Assembly (NCBI GenBank): GCA_910587675.1
Contig: CAJUMU010000008.1
Coordinates: 14,278 to 78,277, forward strand
DNA: 64,000 bases
Direction: 5' to 3'
Origin: an uncultured Alistipes sp.
GTDB taxonomy: Bacteria; Bacteroidota; Bacteroidia; Bacteroidales; Rikenellaceae
Shown: positions 53,552-61,237 of the stretch, in pieces
Layout: each line of letters starts with the position of its first letter
How positions within the stretch are numbered: the first letter of the stretch is position 1
The notes under the pieces: model-generated
Told to the model about the DNA's origin: nothing
The model's database searches: none
Seen by the model: the letters and a program-made list of their open reading frames with translations, nothing else
Program-made: the position numbers and the translations under genes

Positions 53552-54115
53552 TTAAATGTGCATCAGCACCTTTACGGGCGCGATCTTTTCCAGACGTTCG
53601 GCGCCGCGGAGGTCGTCGAGTCCGACGAGGAACACGAACTCGTCGATTATCACGGGATGCTCCTCGCCGTCGACCGTCACCTTGCCGCGGCAGAGCGATT
53701 CGGCGATGCCCTCGGCGGTGCCGCCCGTGGCCAGAACGTCGTCGACGATCGATATGTGGAACGCCCCGTCGGCAGACAACTCGCCCGCCGCGATGTCGCT
53801 CACGCGATAGAACAGCTTGTCGGTGCCGTACTCCTTGACGACGGCCACTTCGCGCAGATCGCCTTCGTTGAATGGCAGCTTGCCGCTCTTGCGGATGGGG
53901 ATTATGTTCTTCACCTCGGGCTTGGCGAGCAACAGAGGAGCCGTGAAGAGGAACCCGCGGGCCTCGGGCGCGGCGATGTTGGGCGCGGTGACGCAGGCGC
54001 CTATCTCGTCGACGAGGCGGGCGAACTTACGTTTGTCCTGAAGGAACGGAATGATATCCACGAATACGATTCCCTGCTTGGGAAAATCGTTGTAAAACTT
54101 TAGCGTATCTTTCAT
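53552..54115 (-). CDS. apt: Adenine phosphoribosyltransferase
   Basis: A 187-residue type I phosphoribosyltransferase that makes AMP from adenine and PRPP. The PRPP loop reads SIVDDVLATGGTA (about 122-134). The start DFPKQGIVFVDIIPFLQD and EARGFLFTAPLL are typical of Apt. It includes a short extra segment (VTVDGEEHPVIIDE) before the final strand. It is monocistronic, with a -7 box TATTTTTG at 54166-54159. Confidence 0.95.
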   Translation of the reverse strand: MKDTLKFYNDFPKQGIVFVDIIPFLQDKRKFARLVDEIGACVTAPNIAAPEARGFLFTAPLLLAKPEVKNIIPIRKSGKLPFNEGDLREVAVVKEYGTDKLFYRVSDIAAGELSADGAFHISIVDDVLATGGTAEGIAESLCRGKVTVDGEEHPVIIDEFVFLVGLDDLRGAERLEKIAPVKVLMHI

Positions 54116-54231
54116 ATCGTTGCTTGGTTTTCGATCTGCCGAACGGTCGTCGGCACGACAAAAATAGTAATTTTTTTCGATTGCGCGGAGGCTTTTTAAC
54201 CTCGAAACATGTCGGGTTTCGATTTTTTTAT

Positions 54232-54239
54232 TATCTTTG
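54232..54239 (+). promoter_or_regulatory. -7 box that fixes the lipA start
   Basis: TATCTTTG overlaps a possible TTG start at 54237, so the true start must be the downstream ATG at 54267. Confidence 0.55.
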
Positions 54240-54266
54240 CGTCAATTGGAAAATAATGAACTTAAA

Positions 54267-55160
54267 ATGCCGAAGTTTTATGACAAGGTGAATGTGCTGA
54301 AAAAACCCGAATGGTTGAAAGTTCGTCTGCGCAGCGACGAAGGCTCCGCCGAGGTGGAGCGTATCGTGAAACAACATTCGTTGCATACGATTTGCAGCAG
54401 CGGACTCTGCCCCAACAAGGCCGAGTGCTGGAGTCGCAGGACGGCGACTTTCATGATTTTGGGCGATATTTGTACGCGCGGCTGCAAGTTCTGCGCGACG
54501 AAGACAGGCAAACCCCTTGCTCCCGAAGCCTCGGAGCCTCGGCAGGTAGCCGAGAGCGTGAGACTTATGGGACTTCGACATGTTGTCGTGACTTCCGTCA
54601 CTCGCGACGACCTTCCCGACGGCGGCGCCCGACACTGGGCCGCGACGGTGGAGGCCATACGCGAGGAGAATCCCGACGCAACGATTGAGCTCCTTATTCC
54701 CGATCTGGATGCGCGAGCCGATTTGATAGAGATCGTGACCGCATCCGCGCCCGACATAATCGGGCACAACATCGAAACCGTCGAGCGACTTACGCCGCTT
54801 GTACGCTCCCGAGCGAAGTATCGCACGAGTCTGCGTACACTGGAGACGATCTCCCGAAGCGGCGCGGTCTCGAAGAGTGGACTGATGGTCGGACTTGGCG
54901 AGAGCGATGATGAAGTATTGCAAACACTGCGGGACCTGCGCGACGCGGGTGTCGAGATTGTAACGCTTGGTCAGTATCTTCGGCCTTCTCTGGAGCACTA
55001 TCCCGTTGCGGCGTATATCACTCCCGAGAAATTCGAACGATACAGACTCCGAGCCTTGGAGATGGGTTTCAGCTATTGCGCGAGCGCGCCGTTGGTGCGG
55101 TCGTCCTACTTGGCCGACGCCGCTCTGCAAAGCGTGAAGCGCAATCGCCCGCAGATTTGA
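54267..55160 (+). CDS. lipA: Lipoyl synthase
   Basis: ATG 54267 gives 297 residues. The auxiliary cluster motif is CSSGLCPNKAEC (about 45-56), the radical SAM motif is CTRGCKFC (about 71-78), and the C-terminal RSSY (near 281) ligand Ser is present. It inserts two sulfurs into octanoyl groups on lipoyl domains. It precedes lipB by 58 bp and likely shares its transcript, so the lipoate pathway is made by the two together. Confidence 0.98.
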   Translation: MPKFYDKVNVLKKPEWLKVRLRSDEGSAEVERIVKQHSLHTICSSGLCPNKAECWSRRTATFMILGDICTRGCKFCATKTGKPLAPEASEPRQVAESVRLMGLRHVVVTSVTRDDLPDGGARHWAATVEAIREENPDATIELLIPDLDARADLIEIVTASAPDIIGHNIETVERLTPLVRSRAKYRTSLRTLETISRSGAVSKSGLMVGLGESDDEVLQTLRDLRDAGVEIVTLGQYLRPSLEHYPVAAYITPEKFERYRLRALEMGFSYCASAPLVRSSYLADAALQSVKRNRPQI

Positions 55161-55218
55161 CGCAAGGCGGGTCGCGAACCCTCTGCGACGACCGCGACGG
55201 CGGCTAAACGGAGACGCT

Positions 55219-55944
55219 ATGGAGGTATTGTACACAGATCTGGGCCTTATGGGTTATGCCGAGTGCTGGGCGTTGCAACGCTCGCTCTTCGACCGCATGC
55301 TCGCCGCCAAGGCGGGGCGTGCCGACGAGCGCGACGGGGCGGCGGAGCAGGATGTGTCCGATCAGACCGCGCCGCAGCAGGCGGGGACGCTGCTTCTGGT
55401 GGAGCATCCTCCCGTGTACACTCTCGGCAAGAGCGGCCGCGAAGCCAATCTGCTCGTCGACGAGGAGCGTCTGCGGGCGATGGGCGCCGATCTGTTCCGC
55501 ATCGACCGCGGCGGCGACATCACGTTCCACGGCCGCGGACAGATAGTGGGATATCCGATCCTCGATCTGGAGCGTCTTGGCATAGGGCTGCGCGACTATA
55601 TCGACAGGCTGGAGGAGGCCGTGATATGCGTGGCGGCGGATTACGGCATCGAGGCGGGCCGCATAGCGGGAGCCTCGGGCGTGTGGGTCGAGCCGCAGGG
55701 ACGGCGGGCGCGCAAGTTGTGCGCCATAGGGGTGCGATCGTCGCGATTCGTGACGATGCACGGTTTCGCCCTGAACGTGAACACCGATCTGCGATACTTC
55801 GATTACATAAACCCCTGCGGATTCACCGATCGCGGAGTGACGAGCATCGAGCGCGAAACGGGCGCGGCGGCCGACATGGCGGCGGTGAAGGAGCGGTTAG
55901 TGAAACGATTAAGCGAGAAATTGAATGTTAAAATATATAAATAA
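55219..55944 (+). CDS. lipB: Octanoyltransferase
   Basis: A 241-residue LipB that moves octanoyl from acyl carrier protein to lipoyl domains. The oxyanion region reads RGGDITFHGRGQIVGYPIL (about 97-115). The catalytic Lys lies in RKLCAIGVR and the Cys in INPCGFTDRGVTS (near 199). An insertion of about 25 residues near 35-60 (DERDGAAEQDVSDQTAPQQ) is longer than in most homologues. It follows lipA and is followed by recJ after 14 bp. Confidence 0.96.
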   Translation: MEVLYTDLGLMGYAECWALQRSLFDRMLAAKAGRADERDGAAEQDVSDQTAPQQAGTLLLVEHPPVYTLGKSGREANLLVDEERLRAMGADLFRIDRGGDITFHGRGQIVGYPILDLERLGIGLRDYIDRLEEAVICVAADYGIEAGRIAGASGVWVEPQGRRARKLCAIGVRSSRFVTMHGFALNVNTDLRYFDYINPCGFTDRGVTSIERETGAAADMAAVKERLVKRLSEKLNVKIYK

Positions 55945-55958
55945 TAAAAACGTAACTT

Positions 55959-57722
55959 ATGCCCATAGAGAAGCGATGGGTAGTGAGACCTCACGGCGAT
56001 CCCGAAGCCGCGACCCGCTTGGCGAGTTGCCTGCGCATGTCGCCCGTGCTCACTAACCTACTTGTACAAAGAGGCATAGACACCGTAGAAAAGGCCAACA
56101 AATTCTTTAACCCGCAGCTCTCCGATCTGCACGACCCGTATCTGATGACCGATATGGCGAAGGCGGTGGAGCGCATCGAACGGGCCGTGGCAGCCAATGA
56201 GAAGATCATGGTTTACGGCGATTACGATGTGGACGGCACCACGGCCGTCGCGCTGGTCTACAAGTTTTTGAGGCAGATAGGTCACAAGAACCTCGTTTTC
56301 TACATCCCCGACCGTTATAACGACGGTTACGGCATATCGGTCAAGGGCATCGACTACGCCGCCCGCAAGGGCGTGACGCTGGCCATAGCCCTCGATTGCG
56401 GTATCAAAGCCGTGGAAAAGGTTGTTTATGCGAAGGAGAAGGGCGTGGATTTCATCATCTGCGACCACCATCTTCCGGCCGAGGAGATTCCGGCGGCCGT
56501 AGCCGTTCTCGATCCCAAGCGCACCGACTGCAACTATCCGTTCGACGAGTTGTCGGGTTGCGGCGTGGGTTTCAAACTCGTGCAGGCCTATGCCGCCAAG
56601 CACGGGATTCCGTTCTCCGATATCGAACATCTGCTCGACCTTCTGGTGGTGAGCATAGCTTCGGATATCGTGCCGCTTACGGGCGAAAACCGCATTCTGG
56701 CCTATTACGGTCTTGAGCGGCTGAACCGTATGCCTTCGTCGGGACTGCTGTCGATCATCAAGATCTGCGGTCTCGACCGTCACAACATCACAATCGACGA
56801 CATCGTTTTCAAGATCGGTCCGCGGATCAACGCCGCGGGGCGCATGCGCATGGACGAAAACGACGAGAACGCCGCGCCGTCGGGCGGATTCGCCGCCGTG
56901 GAGCTGCTCATCGAGGGCAACGACAAACTGGCGCAGGAGTTCTGCAACGTCATCGACTCCTACAATCAAGATCGTAAGAATATCGACCGCAGCGTCACGC
57001 AGGAGGCTCACGACTACATCGAGGCGCACGCCGACATGAAGAACCGCAAGAGCACCGTCATCTACAATCCCAAGTGGATGAAGGGCATCGTGGGCATCGT
57101 GGCTTCGCGCCTCATCGAGACCTACTACCGCCCCACGGTGGTGCTTACCATGAGCAACGGATTCGTGACGGGCTCGGCGCGTTCGGTGCCCGGGTTCGAC
57201 CTCTACCAAGCGGTGGAGTCGTGCTCCGACCTGCTTGAGAATTTCGGCGGGCACATGTATGCGGCGGGACTCACCATGCGGCCCGAGAACGTGGAGGCCT
57301 TCACGCGTCGTTTCAACGACTATGTGGAGGAGCATATCGATCCGCAGATTCTGGTGCCGCAGGTGGATATCGACAGCGAATTGCTCTTCTCGGACATCAC
57401 GCCCGCGTTCCATCGCCAGCTCAACAGCTTCCAGCCTTTCGGCCCGGGCAACACGGCTCCCGTGTTCGCCACGTACGGAGCCAGCGCGCACGGCGACGTG
57501 AAGCTGGTGGGGGCCGAGCAGGAGCACCTGCGCATGGATCTGGTGCAGCGTCAGAAGCCCAACACGGCCATTCAGACCATAGCGTTCCAGCAACCCTCGC
57601 ATTACGAGTGGGTGCGCTCGGGACGTCCCGTCGACGTGTGCTACCAGATCGTGGAGAACCACTACCGCGGAACCGTAACCACGCAGTTGCGCATCAAGGA
57701 CATAAAACCCGTGTCGAAATGA
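55959..57722 (+). CDS. recJ: Single-stranded-DNA-specific exonuclease RecJ
   Basis: A 587-residue 5'-3' exonuclease of the DHH phosphoesterase group. Metal motifs are VYGDYDVDGTTAV (about 86-98), ALDCGI, FIICDHHLPAEE (about 166-177) and a second domain with the DHHA1 part (SARSVPGFDLYQAVE, GGHMYAAGLTM). The C-terminal OB-fold DNA-binding domain is complete. It acts in recombination and mismatch repair. It is the last protein gene before rnpB. Confidence 0.97.
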   Translation: MPIEKRWVVRPHGDPEAATRLASCLRMSPVLTNLLVQRGIDTVEKANKFFNPQLSDLHDPYLMTDMAKAVERIERAVAANEKIMVYGDYDVDGTTAVALVYKFLRQIGHKNLVFYIPDRYNDGYGISVKGIDYAARKGVTLAIALDCGIKAVEKVVYAKEKGVDFIICDHHLPAEEIPAAVAVLDPKRTDCNYPFDELSGCGVGFKLVQAYAAKHGIPFSDIEHLLDLLVVSIASDIVPLTGENRILAYYGLERLNRMPSSGLLSIIKICGLDRHNITIDDIVFKIGPRINAAGRMRMDENDENAAPSGGFAAVELLIEGNDKLAQEFCNVIDSYNQDRKNIDRSVTQEAHDYIEAHADMKNRKSTVIYNPKWMKGIVGIVASRLIETYYRPTVVLTMSNGFVTGSARSVPGFDLYQAVESCSDLLENFGGHMYAAGLTMRPENVEAFTRRFNDYVEEHIDPQILVPQVDIDSELLFSDITPAFHRQLNSFQPFGPGNTAPVFATYGASAHGDVKLVGAEQEHLRMDLVQRQKPNTAIQTIAFQQPSHYEWVRSGRPVDVCYQIVENHYRGTVTTQLRIKDIKPVSK

Positions 57723-57785
57723 TCGTCGCGGGGGTGTCGGCATGTCGGCGAGCGATGCCGACCGATACCGACCGATGAGATAAAG

Positions 57786-58174
57786 GCTATCGGCAAATAC
57801 GCTCTATCGCTGCCCGCTTCGGCGGGGAGAGGAAAGTCCGAGCAACACAGAGCGCCGCACGAGCTAACGACTCGACGTCCGTGAGGGTGTAGTAGCGTAA
57901 CAGAGAATGACCGCCTGCAGACGATTTATTATCAGGAAATTGACGTAGGTAAGGGTGAAAAGGCGGGGTAAGAGCCCACCGCGGAGGCAGCAATGTCCTC
58001 CGGCTGTACGCCTTGCGGGTTGCAAGACCATGTATATCGACAGCTAAGGATTGCTCGTCCGATGTCGAGGGGTAGGTTGCTGGAGGCTGCGGGTGACCGC
58101 AGTCGTAGATAAATGATAGAGGCCCCGCCGCCGAGGCGGGGTACAGAACTCGGCTTACAGGATTTGCAGATGGC
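57786..58174 (+). ncRNA. rnpB: RNase P RNA (bacterial type A)
   Basis: Conserved regions are in order: GAGGAAAGTCCGAGC near 57828, AGGGTGAAAAGGCGGGGTAAGAGCCCACC split over about 57950-57980, and GATAGAGGCCCC with GGTACAGAACTCGGCTTACAG near 58115-58160. The 5' segment CTATCGGCAAAT (57787-57798) can pair with ATTTGCAGATGG (58162-58173) as helix P1, which sets the ends to within a few bases. It forms the catalytic RNA that trims tRNA 5' ends. A rho-independent terminator follows at once. Confidence 0.93.
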
Positions 58175-58175
58175 G

Positions 58176-58212
58176 GGGGTTGTTCGATTTCAGTTGAACG
58201 GCCCCTTTTTTT
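58176..58212 (+). terminator. Terminator after rnpB
   Basis: GGGGTTGTTC (58176-58185) pairs with GAACGGCCCC (58196-58205) with two G-T pairs, followed by seven T residues. Confidence 0.85.
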
Positions 58213-58880
58213 ATTACCATATTATTTCATGGAGATATAGGCAGTTCGAAGAACTGCGCGGGCCGAAGAACCGCAAAATTCACATGCGTCAGCCTACCCC
58301 GCGGCAGGAACATTTTCGATAAGCTGAGGGCAGAGCCGAACAAGTTCGGGCTATGCCGAGGCGAGAAAATGACTGCGTAAGCGAACGATTTCGGAAAAAG
58401 GGTGGTCGCTGCGACGGAGCGTTAAAAATCGGAGAACGTTTTCGATAAGCCGAGGGCAGAGCCGAACTTGTTCGAGCTTTGCCGAGGCGAGAAAACGTCT
58501 GCGAAGCGAACTTTTGATCCTCAAAAATGCGAAGCATCCGATTTAGCGAAGGCGCGAGAACGCCCCGAAATCGTTTCACCGCGGCGGATTTTGGCGCAAC
58601 CTTTTGACGTCAAAAGGTTGCATAGAAAAAAGAAAATGCAGTTCGCAGAACTGCGCGGGCCGCAGCCACCCGCCAGCGGAGGCCCGCTATTCGCATAGCT
58701 CATTCACGCGGTCTCCGCAGGCTGCTGCCCGAATGCCTAAAGCAACCTAAAAGCCACCGAAGATAACACCGCCGAGCGATGCGCCGACGCATGTGTCGCA
58801 TCCCGCGCGGTTCGAAGAACCGCAATACCTTAATATATATAGGTCAGCGCAGTTCGCAGAACCGCTGTCGACATAGATTT
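58213..58880. repeat. Intergenic repeat field between rnpB and xseA
   Basis: A gene-free stretch of about 670 bp. A roughly 73-bp direct repeat occurs at 58313-58386 and 58439-58511, each centred on GCCGAAC-xx-GTTCG(G/A)GC and ending in GCGAAC. A 17-nt hairpin of the form GC(A/G)GTTCG(A/C)AGAAC(T/C)GC occurs at 58241-58257, 58638-58654, 58807-58823 and, imperfectly, at 58849-58865. CAACCTTTTGACGTCAAAAGGTTG at about 58598-58621 is a further palindrome. Short open frames here repeat the same peptide and look spurious. Confidence 0.75.
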
Positions 58881-58887
58881 TTTTTCG

Positions 58888-58895
58888 TATATTTG
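58888..58895 (+). promoter_or_regulatory. -7 box for xseA operon
   Basis: TATATTTG, 47 bp before the xseA ATG. Confidence 0.5.
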
Positions 58896-58942
58896 TAGGG
58901 GAGCTTCGGCGCGAAACGCGCGGCAAAGGAAAACGAGCAGCC

Positions 58943-60247
58943 ATGACGGACGGAAACCACATATCGCTCAGCGAGTTGCAACGACGCATAAAGTGCGCCG
59001 TCGAGGAGGCTTTGCCCATGCCCGTGTGGGTGGCGGCCGAGATCTCGGAGCTGAAGGTGAACTATTCGGGCCACTGCTACATCGAACTGGTGGAGAAAGC
59101 CGACGAACCCGCGGCAACGGCCCCGCGAGGCGGCCGCAGCGGCTCGTCGACGGGTCCCCGAGCGCAGGCGCGCGCCGTGATATGGCGTTCGCAATACCCC
59201 ATGCTCTCCGCCTATTTCGAGGCCGAGACGGGCAGCAAACTCGCGGCGGGCATGAAGATTCTGGCCAAAGTGCTGGTGTCGTACCACGAACTTTACGGCC
59301 TGACGTTGCAGATCGTCGATCTCGACGCTTCGTATACGCTGGGCGAGGTGCAGAGGCAGAGGCAGATGACGATCAAACGTCTTCAGGCCGACGGGGTGTG
59401 GGACATGAACCGCGAGACAGCGATGCCGATGTTGGTGCAGCGCATCGCGGTGGTGTCGAGCGCGTCGGCGGCGGGTTACCGCGACTTCATGAACGAGCTT
59501 CGGAGCGGCGGTTACGCCTTTCGCACCGAGCTGTTCGACGCCGTGGTGCAGGGCGCCGCGGCCGAGGAGTCGGTGACGGCGGCGTTGAGCGCCATCGCCG
59601 AACGGGCCGAGGAGTTCGACGCGGTGGCGATGATCCGCGGCGGCGGCTCGGCCACCGATTTGAGTTGTTTCGATTCCTACCTCATCTGCTCCTATGTGGC
59701 GCAGTTTCCGCTGCCCGTGATTACGGGAATCGGCCACGACAAGGATACGAGCGTCGCCGACATGGTGGCGCACAAGGCGCTGAAGACCCCTACGGCGGTG
59801 GCCGCATGGCTGACGGACCGCATGGCGCGCATCGAGGCGTGGCTCGACGAGTCGGCGCGGCGGCTGCACGATACGGCCGTGGCAGCGACCCGAAACGAAC
59901 GTCTGCGATTGGAGCGTCTGGCCTCCGATACGGCGCGCGAGGGCGGCATGTACGTCGAACGGTGTCGGTCGGCACTCGGGCTGCTGCGCGAGCAGACGGC
60001 TGCGGCGGCGTTGCGGATCGTGGAGAGCAATAAAGCGCGTCTTGAAGCGGCGGACGGTCTGGTCGAGGGACGCTCGCCGCAAAGAATCATGCGGATGGGT
60101 TTCGCCGTGGTGCGCAGCGGCGGACGGGCGTTGCTCTCGACGGAGGGGCTTCGCGCGGGAGAGCGGATCGAAGTGGAGCTTTGCGACGGCGCGCTGGACG
60201 CCGACATTACGAGCATAAAGGCAAAAGGATATGGCGAAAAAGAGTGA
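58943..60247 (+). CDS. xseA: Exonuclease VII large subunit
   Basis: A 434-residue protein with an N-terminal OB-fold (ISLSELQRRIKCAVEEALPMPVWVAAEI, seen as the opening 34 residues). The catalytic domain has RIAVVSSASAAGYRDFMNEL (about 169-188), DAVAMIRGGGSATDLSCFDS (about 226-245) and GIGHDKDTSVADMVAHKALKTPTA. The C-terminal coiled-coil region leads into SPQRIMRMGFAVVRSGG. It degrades single-stranded DNA into oligonucleotides with XseB. Its end overlaps xseB by 17 bp. Confidence 0.97.
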   Translation: MTDGNHISLSELQRRIKCAVEEALPMPVWVAAEISELKVNYSGHCYIELVEKADEPAATAPRGGRSGSSTGPRAQARAVIWRSQYPMLSAYFEAETGSKLAAGMKILAKVLVSYHELYGLTLQIVDLDASYTLGEVQRQRQMTIKRLQADGVWDMNRETAMPMLVQRIAVVSSASAAGYRDFMNELRSGGYAFRTELFDAVVQGAAAEESVTAALSAIAERAEEFDAVAMIRGGGSATDLSCFDSYLICSYVAQFPLPVITGIGHDKDTSVADMVAHKALKTPTAVAAWLTDRMARIEAWLDESARRLHDTAVAATRNERLRLERLASDTAREGGMYVERCRSALGLLREQTAAAALRIVESNKARLEAADGLVEGRSPQRIMRMGFAVVRSGGRALLSTEGLRAGERIEVELCDGALDADITSIKAKGYGEKE

Positions 60248-60437
60248 AAAGAGGCCGACGTACGCCGAGGCGGTGGCCGAGATCGAGGATATTTTGTCGC
60301 GCCTGCGCGGCGAGCGGATCGGCGTGGACGAACTGACGGCCGCGGTGAAGCGCGCCACGGAGCTGATCGCTTACTGCAAGGCGCAATTGCACGACGTGGA
60401 GACCGCCGTGCGGGCGCAACTCTCGGAGCAGGAGTAA
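60231..60437 (+). CDS. xseB: Exonuclease VII small subunit
   Basis: A 68-residue helical protein of normal size with the family pattern TYAEAVAEIEDILSRLRGE (about 9-27) and LTAAVKRATELIAYCKAQL (about 34-52). It binds the coiled coil of XseA. It overlaps the end of xseA and is followed after 12 bp by a methyltransferase gene. Confidence 0.95.
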   Translation: MAKKSEKRPTYAEAVAEIEDILSRLRGERIGVDELTAAVKRATELIAYCKAQLHDVETAVRAQLSEQE

Positions 60438-60449
60438 CCGACGCGAACG

Positions 60450-61235
60450 ATGAAAAGATTTATAAAATTCATACTCAACGCCTTCCCGCGTTCGTTTCTG
60501 CAACGGGCGGCGGGATGGACCGTGCCGCTTTTGGGGCTGTTCTACATCGGCCGCGGCCGCGAATGCCCGCTTTGCGGATGCCGACGACGGCGGTTTCTGC
60601 CTTACGGCTATGTCGTCTCGCGTCCCGACGCGCTCTGTCCCCGATGCCTCGCGCTGGAGCGGCACCGTCTGTTGTGGCTCTACTTGGAGCGCGAGACGCG
60701 ACTGACGGCCGAGCTGCCGCGATTGCTGCACGTTGCGCCCGAGGTGTCGCTTATGCGCAAGTTGCGCCGCGCCTACCGCGACGTCCCCGAACGTTACGCG
60801 ACGGCCGATCTGGAGAGCCCGCTGGCCGACCTGCACTTCGACATACAGCATATTCCCCTGCCCGACGGGTCGTTCGACGCGGTGATATGCAACCACATCA
60901 TGGAGCATGTCGAGGACGACCGCAAGGCCATGCGCGAGTTGCGCCGCATCCTGCGCGCGGGAGGTCGGGGCATCGTCCTCGCGCCCGTGGATTACTCGCG
61001 CGCCGAGACCTTCGAGGATGATGCCATAACCGACGCCGCCGAGCGGACGCGCATATTCGGCCAGTACGACCATCGCCGCATATACGGACGCGACTATGCC
61101 GACCGTCTGCGCGAGGCGGGTTTCGAGGTCGAGGAGCGCGACTATGCCGCCGAGTTGCCCGCCGAGGAGCGCGAGCGTTACGCTCTGTCGGAGGATCGTT
61201 TATATATTGTGCGTAAACCTTTAACCGATGTTTGA
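60450..61235 (+). CDS. Class I SAM-dependent methyltransferase with N-terminal zinc ribbon
   Basis: A 261-residue protein. A hydrophobic N-terminal stretch (residues about 20-35) precedes a zinc-ribbon-like CPLCGC (about 39) and CPRCLALERHR (about 62-72). A Rossmann methyltransferase domain follows, with LLHVAPEVSL in place of the usual glycine-rich loop, HIPLPDGSFDAVICNHIMEHVEDD (about 133-156) and EVEERDYAAEL. The substrate is unknown. It lies between xseB and the Rel gene with gaps of 12 and 2 bp, so it is probably co-transcribed with them. Confidence 0.85.
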   Translation: MKRFIKFILNAFPRSFLQRAAGWTVPLLGLFYIGRGRECPLCGCRRRRFLPYGYVVSRPDALCPRCLALERHRLLWLYLERETRLTAELPRLLHVAPEVSLMRKLRRAYRDVPERYATADLESPLADLHFDIQHIPLPDGSFDAVICNHIMEHVEDDRKAMRELRRILRAGGRGIVLAPVDYSRAETFEDDAITDAAERTRIFGQYDHRRIYGRDYADRLREAGFEVEERDYAAELPAEERERYALSEDRLYIVRKPLTDV

Positions 61236-61237
61236 TT

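Noticed and set aside
58289..58579. Minus-strand open frame with a repeated FSRLGxARTxSALPSAYRK peptide
   Set aside because: The peptide repeat is only the translation of the 73-bp direct repeat in a gene-free region; there is no start context or other coding sign.
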